Shown here: piece by piece, positions 3,342 through 5,126 of the stretch
Layout of the letters: each line of letters begins with the position of its first letter
Position numbering within the stretch: position 1 is the first letter of the stretch
Assembly (NCBI GenBank): GCA_029880065.1
Contig: JAOUPD010000076.1
Location: 1-5,126, forward strand
Length of the DNA stretch: 5,126 nucleotides
Source: Hadesarchaea archaeon
GTDB lineage: Archaea > Hadarchaeota > Hadarchaeia > Hadarchaeales > Hadarchaeaceae
Direction of reading: 5' to 3'
The notes under the pieces: generated by a model
What the model was told of the DNA's origin: nothing
Database searches by the model: none
What the model saw: the letters and a program-made list of their open reading frames with translations, nothing else
Translations under genes and position numbers: made by a program

Positions 3342-5126
3342 AGTTGAATGTATTACTCAACATCTCGTGGCGGTACGCGAGCGGCTTGTGAGTGATGAAC
3401 TCTTCGCCCATCGCGTCATAAGTCAGCGGCAACGTTGGGTTATCAAAGTCAAAAATCTCTTCGATGGCTCCATCCTCGAGTTCCAGAGTTATATCCCATT
3501 GGGCCCACCAAAGCGTTACGCCTATGAACCAGAGCGGGATCGGGGTTGGCGTAGGCGAGCCAAACCAGCCAGCGGGATCCTCCCGCCCATATCGAACCTC
3601 CTTGATGCCGAAGTCATGAAACACGGAGAGTCCAGGTTGGGATTGGATTGGGGGCGGGGGGAGAAGTTCGTAGAGTCGCTCGCGGTCGATGTTAGAAAAA
3701 TCCCCCGCGTTTAGCTCAAGTTTTTGCCTGAGCGCCTCGTCAATATCTACGCTATTAATTTCATCGGGTGCTGGTTCGACACTCCCAGCTAGCTCCTTCA
3801 TTTTTTCGAGATTACCCATTGCATTTTTTAGGATAATTTTGAGAGCGCCAATCGTGCCATCCTCTTTCCCATAGATGTATACAGGGGCTGTTTTTTGCAC
3901 CGACTCAGGCGGCTCTCCTTCATAGCTACCGGGCTCGGCGTAGCTGGTAAACTCAACCCAGCGCTTCGGAGCGGGTTCGGCGAGTAATTCTTGAGTAGAG
4001 GAGGTAATCTCATCGAGTAAATCCATCAGCGAGTTTTCGAGCCCAGCGGTGGTGTTGTCGGCACTCATCTCTTGTGCAAAGGTGCTGATGTTTGTTTTGT
4101 GATCGTTGAGTTTCGCCAAGGTGCCCCTGACCCCCCACGTGACCTGCTCCTGAGGCGATGGATAATCCTTCCTCATCCGCTCCACGAGGCTCTCGCGTAG
4201 CGCCCTCATTATAACATTTTGACTCGCCGAGCGCGTGGTGAAATTGATGAGTTGTTCAAAATGTTGGTCGACCTCCGACACATGATTTCGAGCTTGGGCA
4301 ACGCTTACAACGGCATCCTCAAGCGCTATTTGCACGTTTTCGAGTTGTGAGTTAGCGTTGTCCATGTTTTCATGGATTTGGGCGAGGGCATCGTTCGCAC
4401 GTTGGACATGCTCTTTCGCTCCCGCTAGCGCGCTGGATGCCTCGGTGAGTGCTTCGAGGGCGCGGTCGATATATCCGCGCATTACATCAACATCAACGGT
4501 TCTCACGGGTGAGGCGATCAAGGTTGTACTGGAAATGTCAGAGAGGATATCTCCGCTTGTTTCGTTCACGTCAGCGGCTGCACTGGTCAGCCCGATCGCC
4601 GTCGCCGTATAGTCGGCCGAGCCAAAGATATCTAGCTCATGCGCTGCCCACGCTAGTTCAAAGAACGCTTTACTACGCGAGACGTTTAGTTTGACGTTCC
4701 CACTCAACCACGCCCCGGCCCAAGCCGAAACGTACTCCATTATCGCCCAGTTTGTGCTCACACTACCGATTCTGCTGATGAATGCCCGCATGCGTTCTTG
4801 GAGCAGGAAGTACCGGGAGTCAATGAAAGCCTCGAGGCTCTCACAAGGTAGTTCGAGCACCAAGCTGTTGTCCCATGATATAATCTTTACACATGTCCCT
4901 TTTGGTAGCCTAACATCCGCCAATGTGTACCCGCCATCACCCTCACGTAGATTGAAGATTAACTGAGCGTTTGGATTTCCGAGCTCGAGTTCGATACGTG
5001 CATCGTGTTTCGCGTATGTATTTGGTAGTGCAGCGACTCGCTCCGCGAAATATTTTGCCGCGAGATTTTTGATGGCCAGCTCCCTCGCCTCATCACTAAC
5101 ATAACTGTCCGCGTTTTTGCTGACGT
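3298..5126 (-). CDS. Large putative exported/surface protein with coiled coil; N-terminus outside window
   Basis: I do not recognise the family. The frame is open from the window edge to the TGA at 3298-3300, giving 608 visible residues. A TTG at 4921-4923 could pass for a start, but the 67 codons before it are stop-free and protein-like (VSDEARELAIKNLAAKYFAERV), so the gene begins beyond 5126. Visible order: a helical then beta-like N-terminal region (1-100, including ARIELELGNPNAQLIFN); an aromatic helical stretch (about 100-170, with WAIMEYVSAWAGAWLSG); a long coiled coil (about 212-295, rich in A, Q, N, E); a helical region with acidic and proline linkers (about 310-450); a PPPP hinge (489-492); and a Trp/Pro-rich beta-like C-terminal domain (SPTPTPIPLWFIGVTLWWAQ). 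Sequons N-x-S/T occur at about N147, N187, N294, N345 and N357, which fits export and glycosylation. No C-terminal membrane anchor is seen. A signal peptide or prepilin-like N-terminus upstream is plausible but unseen. A link to archaeal secretion/pilus gene clusters is only a guess. Confidence 0.85.
   Translation of the reverse strand, partial: VSKNADSYVSDEARELAIKNLAAKYFAERVAALPNTYAKHDARIELELGNPNAQLIFNLREGDGGYTLADVRLPKGTCVKIISWDNSLVLELPCESLEAFIDSRYFLLQERMRAFISRIGSVSTNWAIMEYVSAWAGAWLSGNVKLNVSRSKAFFELAWAAHELDIFGSADYTATAIGLTSAAADVNETSGDILSDISSTTLIASPVRTVDVDVMRGYIDRALEALTEASSALAGAKEHVQRANDALAQIHENMDNANSQLENVQIALEDAVVSVAQARNHVSEVDQHFEQLINFTTRSASQNVIMRALRESLVERMRKDYPSPQEQVTWGVRGTLAKLNDHKTNISTFAQEMSADNTTAGLENSLMDLLDEITSSTQELLAEPAPKRWVEFTSYAEPGSYEGEPPESVQKTAPVYIYGKEDGTIGALKIILKNAMGNLEKMKELAGSVEPAPDEINSVDIDEALRQKLELNAGDFSNIDRERLYELLPPPPIQSQPGLSVFHDFGIKEVRYGREDPAGWFGSPTPTPIPLWFIGVTLWWAQWDITLELEDGAIEEIFDFDNPTLPLTYDAMGEEFITHKPLAYRHEMLSNTFNFRLVIISLRPFSIS

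Noticed and set aside
3367..3714. 115-codon + strand open frame opposite the large minus-strand gene.
   Set aside because: No ribosome site, promoter or domain, and the minus-strand frame is much longer and better composed.
4921..4923. TTG as the start codon of the minus-strand gene, giving a 541-residue protein.
   Set aside because: The frame stays open for 67 further codons to the window edge, and they encode ordinary protein-like sequence. The gene is truncated by the window rather than starting here.
1..5126. CRISPR arrays, tRNA/rRNA genes, insertion sequences or att sites.
   Set aside because: No spaced direct repeats, cloverleaf-like sequence, transposase or integrase reading frame, or flanking terminal repeats were seen on either strand.

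Overview
The window looks like chromosomal DNA from an archaeon. The evidence is an archaea-typical MJ1316/DUF504 (UPF0248) protein, a TATA box placed to give an almost leaderless transcript, a gene start without a Shine-Dalgarno sequence, and oligo-T tracts rather than bacterial hairpin terminators. The base composition is moderate and the window is densely coded. An uncultured euryarchaeal-type lineage would fit, but the sequence alone does not fix the lineage.

Layout. Positions 1-314 (+) hold the C-terminal part of a metallo-beta-lactamase-fold hydrolase. After a 49-bp gap comes a tight three-gene + strand block: a small MJ1316/DUF504 protein (364-609), a CPA2-type monovalent cation/proton antiporter without a regulatory domain (613-1809), and a CaCA-family Na+/Ca2+ exchanger (1815-2777). 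Gaps of 3 and 5 bp make this a very likely operon. A T6 run follows the exchanger's stop codon at once, and a clear TATA box (2787-2793) comes right after it. That box drives a small, unrecognised helical/coiled-coil gene (2824-3261, +). Its last ~28 codons look out of frame, while the +1 frame continues the coiled coil. A 36-bp convergent junction then separates it from a large minus-strand gene (3298 to the window edge). That gene's open frame runs unbroken past position 5126, so its N-terminus is missing. The visible 608 residues suggest an exported or surface protein with a long coiled coil, five N-glycosylation sequons and a Trp/Pro-rich C-terminal domain. I do not recognise the family.

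How the genes fit together. The two antiporters form a plausible ion-homeostasis pair, one exchanging H+ for Na+/K+ and the other using a Na+ gradient to move Ca2+. That the small putative RNA-end-binding protein leads their transcript is the most unusual association here. The large minus-strand gene and the small coiled-coil gene are the least explained parts. No RNA gene, CRISPR array, insertion sequence or integration site was seen, and no stretch over 300 bp lacks a gene.
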